Shown: positions 43,991 to 54,133, numbered from the stretch's first letter. The stretch is DNA of 64,000 nucleotides from Roseiarcus sp963836695 (GCA_963836695.1 CAWIKX010000040.1:440911-504910), one strand, 5' to 3'. The notes: a model not told the origin generated them from the sequence alone. A program made the numbers and translations.

Positions 43991-44934
43991 TGAGCGCCGC
44001 GGACGTTCTCACAGTCGCGCCCTCGCGGCAGCCGTCGCGCCACTCGATGACCACCCGCGTCGTCATCTACGGTCTGCTCATTCTGTTCGCGATCGTCTAC
44101 CTCATGCCGCTCGTCGTCATGGTGCTGACATCGCTGAAGCCGCTCGACGAGGTCACGGGCGGGAACATGTTCTACTTCCCGCATGACCTGACGTTCGAGC
44201 CGTGGAAAAAGGCCTGGGGCACCGCCTGTGTCGGCCTGACCTGCGAAGGACTCAAGGGATACGTCTGGAATTCGGTGAAGATGGTCGTGCCGGCCGTCCT
44301 CATTTCAAGTCTACTCGGCGCGCTCAACGGCTACGTGCTGACGAAATGGCGATTTCCCGGCCACAAGCTTGTATTCGGCATGATGCTGTTCGCCTGCTTT
44401 ATCCCTTTCCAGTCCGTGCTCATTCCAATGGCGACGATCCTCGGCAGGCTCGGCGCCTTCGGGCGGACGCTTACCGATACGACTGGCTTCTCGTGGGGGT
44501 TCGGCAACCCCACCGTCAACCTCGTGCTCGTGCACGTTGTCTACGGCCTGGGCTTCACGACGCTCTTCTTCCGGAATTACTACGAGACGTTTCCGACCGA
44601 GCTTATCAAGGCGGCGCAGATCGACGGAGCGAGCTTCTTCCAGATCTTCCGCCGCATCCTCCTGCCGAACTCCGCGCCCATCTTCATCGTGACAGTCATC
44701 TATCAGTTCACCAATATCTGGAACGACTTCTTGTTCGGCTCGACTTTCGCCGCTGGCGACTCGAGCCCGATGACCGTCGCGCTCTACAACATCGTCAATA
44801 CCTCGACCGGGGTCATTGAATACAACGTCAACATGGCGGCCGCGATTATCGCCGCGGCGCCCACGCTGGTCGTCTACATCCTCGCCGGACGGTATTTCGT
44901 GCGCGGCCTGATGGCCGGCGCAGTGAAAGGATGA
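43990..44934 (+). CDS. Sugar ABC transporter permease (MalG type)
   Basis: A 314-residue permease with six membrane helices, an EAA loop ELIKAAQIDGASFFQIFRRI then LLPNSAPIF, and the FTNIWNDFLFG stretch common in MalG-type subunits. It completes the translocation channel with the preceding permease. The ATPase gene starts seven bases later. Confidence 0.94.
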   Translation: MSAADVLTVAPSRQPSRHSMTTRVVIYGLLILFAIVYLMPLVVMVLTSLKPLDEVTGGNMFYFPHDLTFEPWKKAWGTACVGLTCEGLKGYVWNSVKMVVPAVLISSLLGALNGYVLTKWRFPGHKLVFGMMLFACFIPFQSVLIPMATILGRLGAFGRTLTDTTGFSWGFGNPTVNLVLVHVVYGLGFTTLFFRNYYETFPTELIKAAQIDGASFFQIFRRILLPNSAPIFIVTVIYQFTNIWNDFLFGSTFAAGDSSPMTVALYNIVNTSTGVIEYNVNMAAAIIAAAPTLVVYILAGRYFVRGLMAGAVKG

Positions 44935-44940
44935 GTTGAA

Positions 44941-46053
44941 TGGCCACTCTCGAAATCCGCGGACTCCGCAAGCGGTTCGGCAGCCTGGAAATTCTCAAGG
45001 GCATCGACATCTCGCTCGAGCAGGGCGGCTTTCTCGTGCTGGTCGGTCCCTCCGGTTGCGGCAAGTCAACTCTGCTCAACACGATCGCGGGGCTCGAGTT
45101 CGATTACCTCCGGTGAGATCCTGATCGGCGGCCAGGTCGTCAACGACCTGCACCCGTCGAAACGGGACATCGCCATGGTGTTCCAGTCCTACGCACTCTA
45201 TCCGAACATGTCGGTCGGCGAAAACATCGCCTTTGGGATGGAAATGCGCGGCGTGCGGAAGCCTGAGCGTGAGAAGGCGGTCGCGGCGGTCGCCAAGACG
45301 CTACAGATCGAGCACCTGCTAAGCCGAAGGCCGAGTCAGCTTTCGGGGGGTCAGCGTCAACGCGTCGCCATGGGCCGGGCGCTCGTGCGTCAGCCGCGCG
45401 TGTTTCTGTTTGACGAGCCGCTCTCAAATCTCGACGCGAAGCTCCGCGTCGACATGCGCGTCGAGATCAAGCGGCTCCATCAGCAGACCGGGACAACAAT
45501 CGTCTATGTCACCCACGACCAGATTGAAGCAATGACGCTTGCGACCAAGATTGCGGTCCTCAAGGATGGCGAGCTGCAGCAAGTCGGGACCCCCTCCGAA
45601 ATCTACAATTCCCCATCCAATCTCTTCGTTGCCGATTTCATGGGTTCCCCTGCGATGAACCTTCTCGAAGGTAAGGTGACGGGCGTCAACGGGGCGCGGC
45701 GGATCGTTCTCGAACGCAACGACCATCCGCCCATTGTCCTCCCGGTTCCGACAGGCGCCGACGAGACAAGGCTGTCCGACGGCGACAAGGTCATTTTTGG
45801 CATCCGTCCGGAGGCGGTCAACGACAAGGAGGGCGTCGACCGCAACGCGAAGTCAGTCGCCACCTTCGAGGCCAAGGTAGAGATCGTTGAGCCGGCTGGG
45901 TCGGATACATTTGTCGTCACACGCGCCGCTGGCAAGGAGCTCACCGCGCGAATGCGGGCCGACACCCAGGTGCGCATCGGCGAGAACCACACCTTCGCCT
46001 TCAACCTCGACAAGGCGGTGCTGTTCGATCCTGAGACCTCGCGCCGGATCTGA
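44941..46053 (+). pseudogene. Sugar ABC transporter ATPase (MalK/UgpC type), single-base frameshift
   Basis: The first 58 codons encode MATLEIRGLRKRFGSLEILK and Walker A GPSGCGKSTLLN and stop at 45117. The sense continues one frame over from about 45105 as SITSGEILIGGQVVNDLHPS, then the Q-loop VFQSYALYPNMSVGENIAFG, signature LSGGQRQRVAMGRAL, Walker B VFLFDEPLSNLD and the TOBE-containing C-terminus to 46053. One extra base near 45105 (in the GAGTTCG context) explains it. Everything else is conserved, so this may be a sequence error; if real, the importer lacks its own ATPase and would need one from another MalK-type system. Confidence 0.88.
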
Positions 46054-46065
46054 AACACATAAGCC

Positions 46066-47571
46066 ATGGCCAACCAGGAAACCGTCGACATCCTGATCGT
46101 CGGATCGGGAATGGGCGGAGCGACTGTCGCCGCAGGCCTCGCGCCAAGCGGCGCGCGGATTCTCATTCTCGAGCGCGGCGCGCGCCTTCGCGACAGCGCG
46201 GAAGCACGCGACGCCCGCGCGATCTTTCAGCGCGGCGTTTTCCGCCCCGACGAGACCTGGCTTGACGGTGCTGGCCGATCCTTCAATCCCGGCAACTACT
46301 ACTACGTCGGCGGCAATTCCAAGCTTTACGGCGCCGTGCTGCTCCGCTATCGGGCGCAGGACTTCGAGCCCGTCGCCTATCGAGACGGCGCCACGCAAGG
46401 CTGGCCATTTTCGTACGACGAGTTCGAGCCCTGGTACGGCCTCGCCGAGAAGCTCTACAATGTCAGGGGCGCAATCGGCTTCGACCCCACGGAGCCCGCG
46501 CATTCGACCCCCTACCCTTTTGAGCCCGTGCCGGATGAACCGGCGATCGGCAAGGTGCGGGAGCGCCTGAGGCGCGTCGGGCTCAACCCCTTTCCTCTGC
46601 CGCTCGGCGTCGACATCGACAAATGGCTCGCGCGGGCGAAAACGCCGTGGGATGCTTTCCCCGACACCCGCACCGGCAAGATGGACGCCGAGACCTGCGG
46701 TCTCAACACAGCGTTGGCTTATCGCAATGTCGAGCTACGGGAAAACGCGCGCGTCGCGCGGCTGCTTGTGAGTCCAGACGGCAAACAAATCACTGGCGTA
46801 GAGGGTTCGATTGCCGGGGAGCGGAAGGCGATCTCTGCTGCGATCGTTATCCTTGCTGCAGGCGCGGTGAATTCCGCCGCTTTGCTCCTGACGTCTGGCG
46901 AAAACGGCCTGGCCAATCGCTCAGGCGCGGTCGGCCGGCACTTCATGAATCACAATTGCTCGGCGATGCTCGCCATTGATCCCCGCACGGTGAACAACTC
47001 CGTCTACCAGAAGACCCTCGGAATCAATGACTTCTACTTGGACGACGGGCGTGGCGGATCGCCGCTCGGCAACATCCAGCTTCTCGGCCGGGTAACGGCG
47101 CCAATCCTGAAGTCGAGTATATCGCGAGTGCCGGAATGGGCTCTCAATTTCATGAGCAAGCGCTCGGTCGATTGGTACGCCATGAGCGAAGACCTGCCGA
47201 ACCCAGAAAGCCGCGTAACAGTGCAAGGGGGGCAAATCCGGCTCGACTGGCGGCGCAGCAACTGGAGCGCCCATGAGGGACTCGTCAAGGCCTTCAAGGA
47301 GCGACTGCGCGCCGCCGGCTATCCGATCATTTTGTCGAAGCCGTTCGACCGGCGGACACCTTCCCACCAGTGCGGCACGGTGCGCATAGGGTCAAACCCG
47401 AGGACCTCGCCGCTCGATCCATATTGCCGCGCCTGGGACCATCCGAACCTCTTCGTGGTCGACGCCTCATTTCTCCCGACGTCGGCGGCGGTCAATCCTT
47501 CATTGACAATCGCGGCTCAGGCGCTCCGCGTCGCCGACCATATCGCCAAGACAGATCTGCGAGCAGCTTAA
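46066..47571 (+). CDS. GMC-family FAD oxidoreductase 1
   Basis: A 501-residue GMC protein: FAD motif DILIVGSGMGGATVAAGLAP, second FAD signature region GNSKLYGAVLLRYRAQDFEP, and the C-terminal catalytic pair in SHQCGTVRIGSNPRTSPLDP (His) and AAVNPSLTIAAQALRVADHI (Asn). This form, with the NYYYVGGNSKLYG stretch, resembles large subunits of membrane-linked sugar or polyol dehydrogenases, though no small subunit or cytochrome adjoins. No signal peptide is seen. Twelve bases separate it from the ATPase gene. Confidence 0.9.
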   Translation: MANQETVDILIVGSGMGGATVAAGLAPSGARILILERGARLRDSAEARDARAIFQRGVFRPDETWLDGAGRSFNPGNYYYVGGNSKLYGAVLLRYRAQDFEPVAYRDGATQGWPFSYDEFEPWYGLAEKLYNVRGAIGFDPTEPAHSTPYPFEPVPDEPAIGKVRERLRRVGLNPFPLPLGVDIDKWLARAKTPWDAFPDTRTGKMDAETCGLNTALAYRNVELRENARVARLLVSPDGKQITGVEGSIAGERKAISAAIVILAAGAVNSAALLLTSGENGLANRSGAVGRHFMNHNCSAMLAIDPRTVNNSVYQKTLGINDFYLDDGRGGSPLGNIQLLGRVTAPILKSSISRVPEWALNFMSKRSVDWYAMSEDLPNPESRVTVQGGQIRLDWRRSNWSAHEGLVKAFKERLRAAGYPIILSKPFDRRTPSHQCGTVRIGSNPRTSPLDPYCRAWDHPNLFVVDASFLPTSAAVNPSLTIAAQALRVADHIAKTDLRAA

Positions 47572-47581
47572 GGATTCGACG

Positions 47582-49189
47582 ATGGCGTACGACTATATCA
47601 TTGTCGGGGGCGGGTCGGCGGGTTGCGTCCTCGCCAACCGTCTGAGCGCCGATCCGTCGATCAAAGTCCTTCTGCTAGAGGCCGGCGGCTCGGACTGGAA
47701 TCCCCTGTTCAGAATGCCAGCTGGCTTCGCGAGAATGACCAAGGGGGTCGCGAGCTGGGGATGGAGCACCGTCCCGCAGAAGCATCTCAACGGGCGCGTC
47801 GTTTGGTACACGCAGGCCAAGGTGATCGGCGGCGGCTCGTCGATCAACGCTCAACTTTATACACGCGGCAACGCGAAAGACTACGATGCGTGGGCAAGCG
47901 AAGCAGGCGCAACCGGCTGGAGCTATCGCGAGGTCCTTCCCTATTTCAAGCGCAGCGAGGACAACCAGAAGCTCCACAACGCCTACCACAGCTATGGCGG
48001 CCCGCTCGGCGTATCTTATCCGATCAACCCGCCGCCGATCAGCTACGCGTTCCTGCGCGCCGCGCAGGAACTCGGCATTCCTTTCAACGACGATTTCAAC
48101 GGCGCGGTCCAGGACGGCATCGGCCACTACCAGCTTTCCACCCGCAACGCCGAACGCTCTTCGACGTCATCGGCCTTCGTGAAGCCGATAGAGAGCAGGA
48201 AAAACCTTTCGGTTCGGCTCAACGCTCAGACGCTGAAGATCGAAGTCCAGAATGGCCGCGCGATGGGCGTGACGGTCGTCTCAGGAACTGGAACCGAGAC
48301 CTTAAACGCGGACCGGGAGATCATCCTAAGCTGCGGCGCGATCGGCTCGCCCGGCCTCCTGCAACTTTCCGGCATCGGACCCGCCGACGCCTTGAAGACG
48401 GCCGGAGTGAGCGTGGTGCACGACCTGCCGGGCGTGGGCTCAAACATGCAGGATCACTTCGATCTCTACGCGATCTCCGAATGCACGGGCGAGCACACGT
48501 ACGATCGCATCGCGCGGCCGCATCGCACCGCATGGGCGGGACTTCAGTATCTCGCCTTCAAGACCGGTCCGGTGACCTCCACGCTTTTTGAAACCGGCGG
48601 ATTTTGGTACGCGGACAAGCAAGCACGATCGCCGGATATCCAATTCCATCTTGGCCTCGGCTCGGGCATCGAGGCGGGTGTTGCCGCCATGAAGAACCCT
48701 GGCGTGACCCTGAATTCGGCCTTCCTGCGTCCGCGCTCACGTGGGACCGTGCGGATCGCCAGCGCCGATCCAAAAGCCCCTCCCCTGATTGATCCGAATT
48801 ACTGGGCCGACCCTTACGACCGCGAATGCTCAATCAAGGGCTTGAAGCTGGCGCGAGAAATCATGCGACAGCCCGCGTTGAAACCGTTCGTGATGGCGGA
48901 ACGGATGCCCGGCGATGATATTCGCACCGACGAGCAACTCGTCGAATACGCCTATCGGGCCTGCAAGACGGACCACCACCCGGCCGGTACGTGCGCCATG
49001 GGCTCGGACGAAAACGCCGTTGTGACACCGGATCTCAAGCTGCGTGGTCTTCTTGGCATCCGCGTCGTCGACGCTTCCGTCATGCCGTTTGTGCCATCCA
49101 GCAATACCAACGCGCCGACGATTATGGTTGCGGAGAAAGCATCCGATATGATTCTTGGCAAGCCTTCATTGCCCGCGGCCACCTTATAG
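47582..49189 (+). CDS. GMC-family FAD oxidoreductase 2 (choline dehydrogenase-like)
   Basis: A 535-residue GMC oxidoreductase of the BetA/alcohol dehydrogenase branch: YDYIIVGGGSAGCVLANRLS, KVIGGGSSINAQLYTRGNAK, IILSCGAIGSPGLLQLSGIG and the catalytic DHHPAGTCAMGSDENAVVTP. The last block is typical: VDASVMPFVPSSNTNAPTIM. It oxidises a primary or secondary alcohol with FAD. It is clearly distinct from the preceding GMC gene, so the two probably act on different steps or positions of the same compound. It is ten bases behind its neighbour. Confidence 0.92.
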   Translation: MAYDYIIVGGGSAGCVLANRLSADPSIKVLLLEAGGSDWNPLFRMPAGFARMTKGVASWGWSTVPQKHLNGRVVWYTQAKVIGGGSSINAQLYTRGNAKDYDAWASEAGATGWSYREVLPYFKRSEDNQKLHNAYHSYGGPLGVSYPINPPPISYAFLRAAQELGIPFNDDFNGAVQDGIGHYQLSTRNAERSSTSSAFVKPIESRKNLSVRLNAQTLKIEVQNGRAMGVTVVSGTGTETLNADREIILSCGAIGSPGLLQLSGIGPADALKTAGVSVVHDLPGVGSNMQDHFDLYAISECTGEHTYDRIARPHRTAWAGLQYLAFKTGPVTSTLFETGGFWYADKQARSPDIQFHLGLGSGIEAGVAAMKNPGVTLNSAFLRPRSRGTVRIASADPKAPPLIDPNYWADPYDRECSIKGLKLAREIMRQPALKPFVMAERMPGDDIRTDEQLVEYAYRACKTDHHPAGTCAMGSDENAVVTPDLKLRGLLGIRVVDASVMPFVPSSNTNAPTIMVAEKASDMILGKPSLPAATL

Positions 49190-49216
49190 ACAGCGGGTCT
49201 CTCCAAGGAGACTAGT

Positions 49217-50002
49217 GTGTTGACAGATGGCATGAGCGGACGTCTCGCCGGCAAGGTCGCGCTGATCGTCGGCGCCGCGCGCGGCATCGGCGCGGGCATC
49301 GCGGAACGCTTCCGTGAGGAAGGGGCTCGAGTAGTCATTGCCGACATCGAAGAAGAAGCCGGCGCCGCGACGGCCGAACGTCTGAAAGGAAAATTCGTAG
49401 CAACTGACATAGCCAAGCCCGCGGACGCTCAGCGCGCAGTCAAGACCGCGCTTGAGGCCTTTGGCGATCTTCATATTGTGGTCCAGAACGCCGGCATCTT
49501 CCCGTGGTCGTTGATTGAGAATATTTCGCCGGAAGAATGGGACATGGTTCTCGGCGTCAACCTCCGAGGCGGGTTCCTGATCGCTCGCGCGGCATTGCCG
49601 CACATGAAGGCGAAACGCTACGGGCGGTTTGTGTTCACCTCCTCGATCACCGGCCCTCGCGTCACCAGCCCCGGACATGGCCACTATTCGGCCTCCAAGG
49701 CCGGCATAAATGGCTTCATCAAGTCGGCGGCGCTGGAGTTCTCCGCGTACAATATCACGGTCAACGGCGTGGAGCCGGGCAACATCCTGACCGAGAGCGT
49801 CGAGAAGCAACGCAGCCCGGCCTTCATCCAAAGCATGGTGGAATCCATTCCGCTTGGTCGCTTGGGCACGCCGCGCGATGTCGCGCAAGCGGCGCTCTTC
49901 CTCGCCTCGGACGAAGCTGCCTATGTCACCGGCACGACAATCGTCGTTGACGGCGGACAGACCCTGCCCGAGGGCAAGGATTTTCGGGTTGGGCCGGGGT
50001 GA
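49217..50002 (+). CDS. Short-chain dehydrogenase/reductase
   Basis: A 261-residue classical SDR. Cofactor motif KVALIVGAARGIGAGIAERF, NAG in IVVQNAGIFPWSLIENISPE, catalytic Ser near FTSSITGPR and Tyr-x3-Lys as YSASKAGINGFIKSAA. NAD is more likely than NADP because the second strand ends IADIEEEAG with Asp. Oxidises a hydroxyl or reduces a ketone. Start at GTG/TTG near 49217 with AAGGAGA upstream. Last gene of the plus-strand operon. Confidence 0.93.
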   Translation: MLTDGMSGRLAGKVALIVGAARGIGAGIAERFREEGARVVIADIEEEAGAATAERLKGKFVATDIAKPADAQRAVKTALEAFGDLHIVVQNAGIFPWSLIENISPEEWDMVLGVNLRGGFLIARAALPHMKAKRYGRFVFTSSITGPRVTSPGHGHYSASKAGINGFIKSAALEFSAYNITVNGVEPGNILTESVEKQRSPAFIQSMVESIPLGRLGTPRDVAQAALFLASDEAAYVTGTTIVVDGGQTLPEGKDFRVGPG

Positions 50003-50013
50003 TTAGGCTCCAA

Positions 50014-51681
50014 TCACCCTGACGTGAACCGATCGAGCACATTGCGCGTGATCGCCTGCGTGAAGCGGTCGCCGCGCTTGAGGCCCATCACCCATTCGCA
50101 GGTCGCGGCAGTCAGCACCTCGCCTTTGCCGCGCTTCATATGCACCATCATGCCGCTGCCATACCTGTACCGCGCGAGCCCTTCCGGCGTCACCTCGCCG
50201 GTTACGCAATTCACCAGGCCCTCGAGGTCGCTGCTTCGAACGAAATACCGGAAGCCTTCGCCGTTCGGTTCGTCTTCCGCGAGTACGGCTGGGGCCATGG
50301 CGAGGATCTCAATCGTCTCCGGCTGGCCCTCCACCGCAACCGGGTAAGGAAGACCCTGTCGGAACGTGTAGTCGAGCCCGTCGACTTCATAGGCGAAGAT
50401 GCGCGCCGCATCTCCAAAGATGTCGGCGTAGTGCAGGCCGGTCCCAGCGAAGGCCCAATGCTGCGGGCGATAGACCGTGAAGCCCTTCTGGCCGTGCGGA
50501 GCGAACCCGCCCCACGAGGCATAGAGACCGTTCACGCCGTTCACGCCAACGGTCGAAGCGCCCGGCCAGCGCACGTGCCTGTCTTCCCACGCTGTGGAAA
50601 GAAGGTGGTCGTTGCCCGTCCCCGCGATGGGGTCGGTGTTGATCGCGTTGAATTTGTAGCAGACCTGGCGCCTTCCTTCGTCCTCGAGCCGTATCTGCCA
50701 GAGAAAGTTGGCACCGAACCGCGCCAGTTTGCCGCCGCGCTCGATGTAAGCTTCGATCGCCAGACGCATTTCGCGTGTCCAGTATTCGTCATGGCCGATG
50801 ATCGTGAGGCAGGGATAGGCGTCGAGCAGAGCTGGCCGATAGTGCAGGTCCGTCTGCGTGATGAAGTCGAGCTCGTACCCGGCCTCCTCCGCCCAGACCA
50901 CGAAGTGCCGATCGAACTGCGCCCAGCCCGCCGACCCGTGGTACTGGCCGAAGCCGTTCGCATAGGCCCATTCCACCTGCGGATAGCGCGGCGCGTCGCC
51001 GAATTCCGGAAGCGGGTCCGCGCAGATGCGCGGCGCGCCGGGCGGCAGCCACACGATGCCGCGCGTCCACGGCCTCTCGAGGGAAAGGACCGGCGAGGCG
51101 AGATTCCGTTCCGGTCCGGCCACGCCAGAATAGTGATTGGCTCCTCCAAAATCGTTGTAGGACGTCCACGTGCTCGTGGGCAGAATGACCAGAATTTTCG
51201 CCTTCCGCGTCTCCGCCGTCGGCCGCAGGACAAAGAAATGGTGCTGCACGAACTTGCCGCCATTTGCGCGCGCGCAGGTCGAAACCACGCGGTAAAATCC
51301 CGAGCGGAGGTCTTTCGGCAAGCGCCAGCGATGCGAGACCGGCCAGCCGCAGCCGGTGCGATAGGCCTCTGGCGGCAGCGCCGTGTGGACGCCCGCAATG
51401 GCGTCAACCTTATGAACGGTCTCTGGCCGGTAACCGTCGCGATAGATCTCAAGCATCCAGTTCGGAGCGGTCGTCGACGAATGGAAGACGACCTCGTCGC
51501 CCGGATCGTACGACATCGCGTCGGTGTACGTGTACACTTCCGGCAGCGATGGGTCGTCGCGCGGCGCCTCGTACCACGGATGGGATTGCCAATGATCGTC
51601 GCCGGACATCGCCCAGGCTTTGGGAGGACGAAGGTTGAGCGGCCCGAGTTCGGGCGGGACAAACGGAGTCTTGTCGGCCAT
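50014..51681 (-). CDS. N,N-dimethylformamidase beta-subunit-like protein
   Basis: A 555-residue protein resembling the large subunit of N,N-dimethylformamidase: VILPTSTWTSYNDFGGANHY, SLERPWTRGIVWLPPGAPRI, LDFITQTDLHYRPALLDAYP, LTIIGHDEYWTREMRLAIEA and RGGKLARFGANFLWQIRLED. It begins MADKTPFVPPELGPLNL; the frame is open upstream but not protein-like. In the known enzyme this subunit binds iron and hydrolyses an amide together with a small subunit, which is absent here. The gene converges on the SDR with 11 bases between, so it shares the locus but not the transcript. Confidence 0.82.
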   Translation of the reverse strand: MADKTPFVPPELGPLNLRPPKAWAMSGDDHWQSHPWYEAPRDDPSLPEVYTYTDAMSYDPGDEVVFHSSTTAPNWMLEIYRDGYRPETVHKVDAIAGVHTALPPEAYRTGCGWPVSHRWRLPKDLRSGFYRVVSTCARANGGKFVQHHFFVLRPTAETRKAKILVILPTSTWTSYNDFGGANHYSGVAGPERNLASPVLSLERPWTRGIVWLPPGAPRICADPLPEFGDAPRYPQVEWAYANGFGQYHGSAGWAQFDRHFVVWAEEAGYELDFITQTDLHYRPALLDAYPCLTIIGHDEYWTREMRLAIEAYIERGGKLARFGANFLWQIRLEDEGRRQVCYKFNAINTDPIAGTGNDHLLSTAWEDRHVRWPGASTVGVNGVNGLYASWGGFAPHGQKGFTVYRPQHWAFAGTGLHYADIFGDAARIFAYEVDGLDYTFRQGLPYPVAVEGQPETIEILAMAPAVLAEDEPNGEGFRYFVRSSDLEGLVNCVTGEVTPEGLARYRYGSGMMVHMKRGKGEVLTAATCEWVMGLKRGDRFTQAITRNVLDRFTSG

Positions 51682-51981
51682 GCTGGGCGTCCCTGAAGAG
51701 GTGGATTGTAAGGGCGATACGAGACGAGCCGGCGCCTCGAACCTAACGGTGATCCAGAGCTTGTCGGAGCAAGTGCAGCAGTTTGTCGGATCGGCATCAG
51801 AACCGCAATCCATAGCGTCGACGCGCTGCTCCTCGATGCGACAATGGCAACTCATGGCAGCCGTGTTCCCTGTGACGCTACGATCCCCATGGGCAGCAGG
51901 GGCGTTCACATGGTTGGAGCATGGACGGCCTTGGGCGTATTGCGGTAATCTTTCGAGCAAGGCTGCCGACATGGTAGAGTG

Positions 51982-52644
51982 ATGGGGATTGCGCCGCGCG
52001 TCGTTCTTGTGTGGGACATTCCCATCCGCGTTTTCCACTGGCTCATTGTGGTGCTCGTCGCGGCGGCCTATGCGACGTGGCGGCTAAACTGGATGGTTTG
52101 GCACGGATGGGTCGGCGACGCCCTGCTCGCTCTGGCGTTGTTCAGGCTGTTGTGGGGCTTCTTCGGCGGCGAGACAGCGCGCTTCTCCCACTTTCTCGCC
52201 TCCCCGCGCATTGTCGTTCAGCATTTCAAAACTTCCCTTAGACGAGAGCCGGACCGCCAAATCGGACACAACCCGGCCGGCGGCTGGATGGTGCTCATCC
52301 TGCTTGCGCTGCTTCTGGTTGAGACACTGACCGGGCTTTACGTCGCCAACGACATCGCCGACGAAGGGCCGCTGACCGAGATGGTGCCCCCGTCGGTCGC
52401 CAACGCGATCACATCCGCTCACGCGATCGTCTGGGATGCACTCCTGGCAGCCATCGTGCTGCATGTCCTCGCGATTGCGGGGTTTGCGGCAATCAAGGGT
52501 CAGAACCTGTTGCGTCCGATGATTACGGGAACAAAAGTCTTGCCCGCAAGCGTCGAGAGTCCTCGGCGCGGCAGCCTTGCGCGAGCGGGCCTTCTCTTGC
52601 TCGGCTGCGGCGTCGCCGCGGCCGTCCTGGTTAATTTCTTGTGA
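51982..52644 (+). CDS. Cytochrome b561-type membrane protein
   Basis: A 220-residue membrane protein with four helices and the His pattern of b-type cytochromes: WDIPIRVFHWLIVVLVAAAY, LNWMVWHGWVGDALLALALF, ANAITSAHAIVWDALLAAIV and LHVLAIAGFAAIKGQNLL. It probably carries two hemes b and passes electrons between quinone and a periplasmic partner. The start is the ATG of MGIAPRVVLVWD (a GTG stands just before). It is divergent from the dimethylformamidase-like gene and borders the integrated element. Confidence 0.88.
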   Translation: MGIAPRVVLVWDIPIRVFHWLIVVLVAAAYATWRLNWMVWHGWVGDALLALALFRLLWGFFGGETARFSHFLASPRIVVQHFKTSLRREPDRQIGHNPAGGWMVLILLALLLVETLTGLYVANDIADEGPLTEMVPPSVANAITSAHAIVWDALLAAIVLHVLAIAGFAAIKGQNLLRPMITGTKVLPASVESPRRGSLARAGLLLLGCGVAAAVLVNFL

Positions 52645-52848
52645 GCCCGTCAGCTCCTCGCGCTCAGCTCTTCGGCGGAGAGAACTGAACACGTTTTCGA
52701 TGCCCGTGATCCATCTCGGTGTTGGTCTGGAAACTCAGCAAAGCTGGGCACCTTCAAGAGCCCATCCTGCTAGACGCTGACGGAAGCTGATTGACTTATA
52801 TGCTGCGTATGCGCATATGGCGCACGAATGCACATACGAACGAGACCA

Positions 52849-54133
52849 ATGCCAACCCCCGTCAGAATTACCGAACCCGTCCGATCCGCACGCCTGCACA
52901 GGCCGCTCGTTCCCAGCGTCACCAAGGACAGCGACTTCTCAGGATTCGCACTGCACGTAACACGCGAGGCGAGCCTTCTGGGCGCTCACCTACCAACCTC
53001 GGGGCATCAATCCCTCGACTGGCAAGCGATGGGGCGGCGGCGTTCGCTACGAACTCGGCGACGCCATGCTCACGACCGTGAACGATGCCCGCACAAAGGC
53101 GCTGGAGGCCAAGGTGCGCGTCAGAGAAAGGTGGAAGCCCGCATCACGAGGCAATGGCCTCCACGGCCTCCGCTGTGGCTCAGCGAGCCGTTCTGCCGTC
53201 GACGGTCGACGAAGCCTTCGGCGCCTACACCACGGCGCTCATGAACCGCCGACAGCCCTCCGAAGCCACGCGCCGCAAATCCATCCACTACGCCCGCAAA
53301 GCCATCAGGCTGATGAAAGCCGAACCGCTTACCCTCGCCGCAGTCAGCCCAGCAATGGTGCGCGTCATGCTCGAAACCATGACAGGCTCAGAAGGCGAGC
53401 GAGATCTCGTCTTTCGCGGACTGGATCGATTTCTGAGTTGGTGCCTCAAACAAGAGATCATCAAGACTAACGCTTGCGCCGCGCTCGACCGCGAGGAGAA
53501 ACCACGAGGCGCAACGGCGCGCGATCATGTCCCGTCACTCGAAGAATTGCACGGCGTGTGGAACGCCGTCGAACACGAACTACAACGCGACCTCGCGCGG
53601 TTCCTGCTGCTCGTCCCACTGCGCCGCGACGAGGCCGTCGGCTTGGCGTGGAACGAAGTCGACTTGCATCTGCGACGCATCCGAATTCCAGCATATCGCG
53701 CAAAAACCCGCGAAGCCCACGAACTGCCACTGTCAGAACCAGCGATGGCGATCCTCGAGGCGCGCAAAACCACAGCCAACGGCGAACTGGTTTTTCCCAG
53801 CGCGGACGGCAGGCGATATACAGGATCGGATTATCTACTCACCCGCATCCGGACGCGCATCGGCCACGGCGAACACGAAGAAGGCCGAACGGTTTAGCTT
53901 CCACGACATGCGCCGAGCGTTCGTCTCGCACCTGGCCGAGCGAGGCTATGACGTCGATTTGCTCGACCAATGTCTTGGCCATTCTCGCAAGGGGCGTGTT
54001 CGGGATCTACCAGCGAGCGAGCCGCATGGCCGAGCGCGGGCGGGCGATGGAGGCGTGGGCTGGGTTGGTGACGGGGGCTGGCGAGGCCGAAATCGGGCGG
54101 GTTTTGGCCTTTCCGGCGAGGCAGGCCCGATAA
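52849..54133 (+). pseudogene. Tyrosine recombinase (integrase), multiply frameshifted
   Basis: Pieces of one integrase lie in different frames. N-terminal arm-binding domain: MPTPVRITEPVRSARLHRPL to about 52975, then FWALTYQPRGINPSTGKRWG in the next frame to about 53128. Core-binding and catalytic parts, 53130-53875: RQPSEATRRKSIHYARKAIR, then LVPLRRDEAVGLAWNEVDLH with the first catalytic Arg. The HxxR box FSFHDMRRAFVSHLAERG is in another frame, and the Tyr box GVFGIYQRASRMAERGRA in yet another to 54133. At least four indels. Originally about 420 residues and the recombinase of the element to its right. Confidence 0.85.

Noticed and set aside
50140..51696. 518-codon open frame on the plus strand
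   Set aside because: It is antisense to the dimethylformamidase-like gene, Arg/Val-rich and without any family motif; long antisense frames are expected at this GC content.
52791..52819. TTGACT and CATATG with 17-base spacing upstream of the integrase
   Set aside because: The -35 is good but the -10 matches only half the consensus; too weak to annotate as a promoter.
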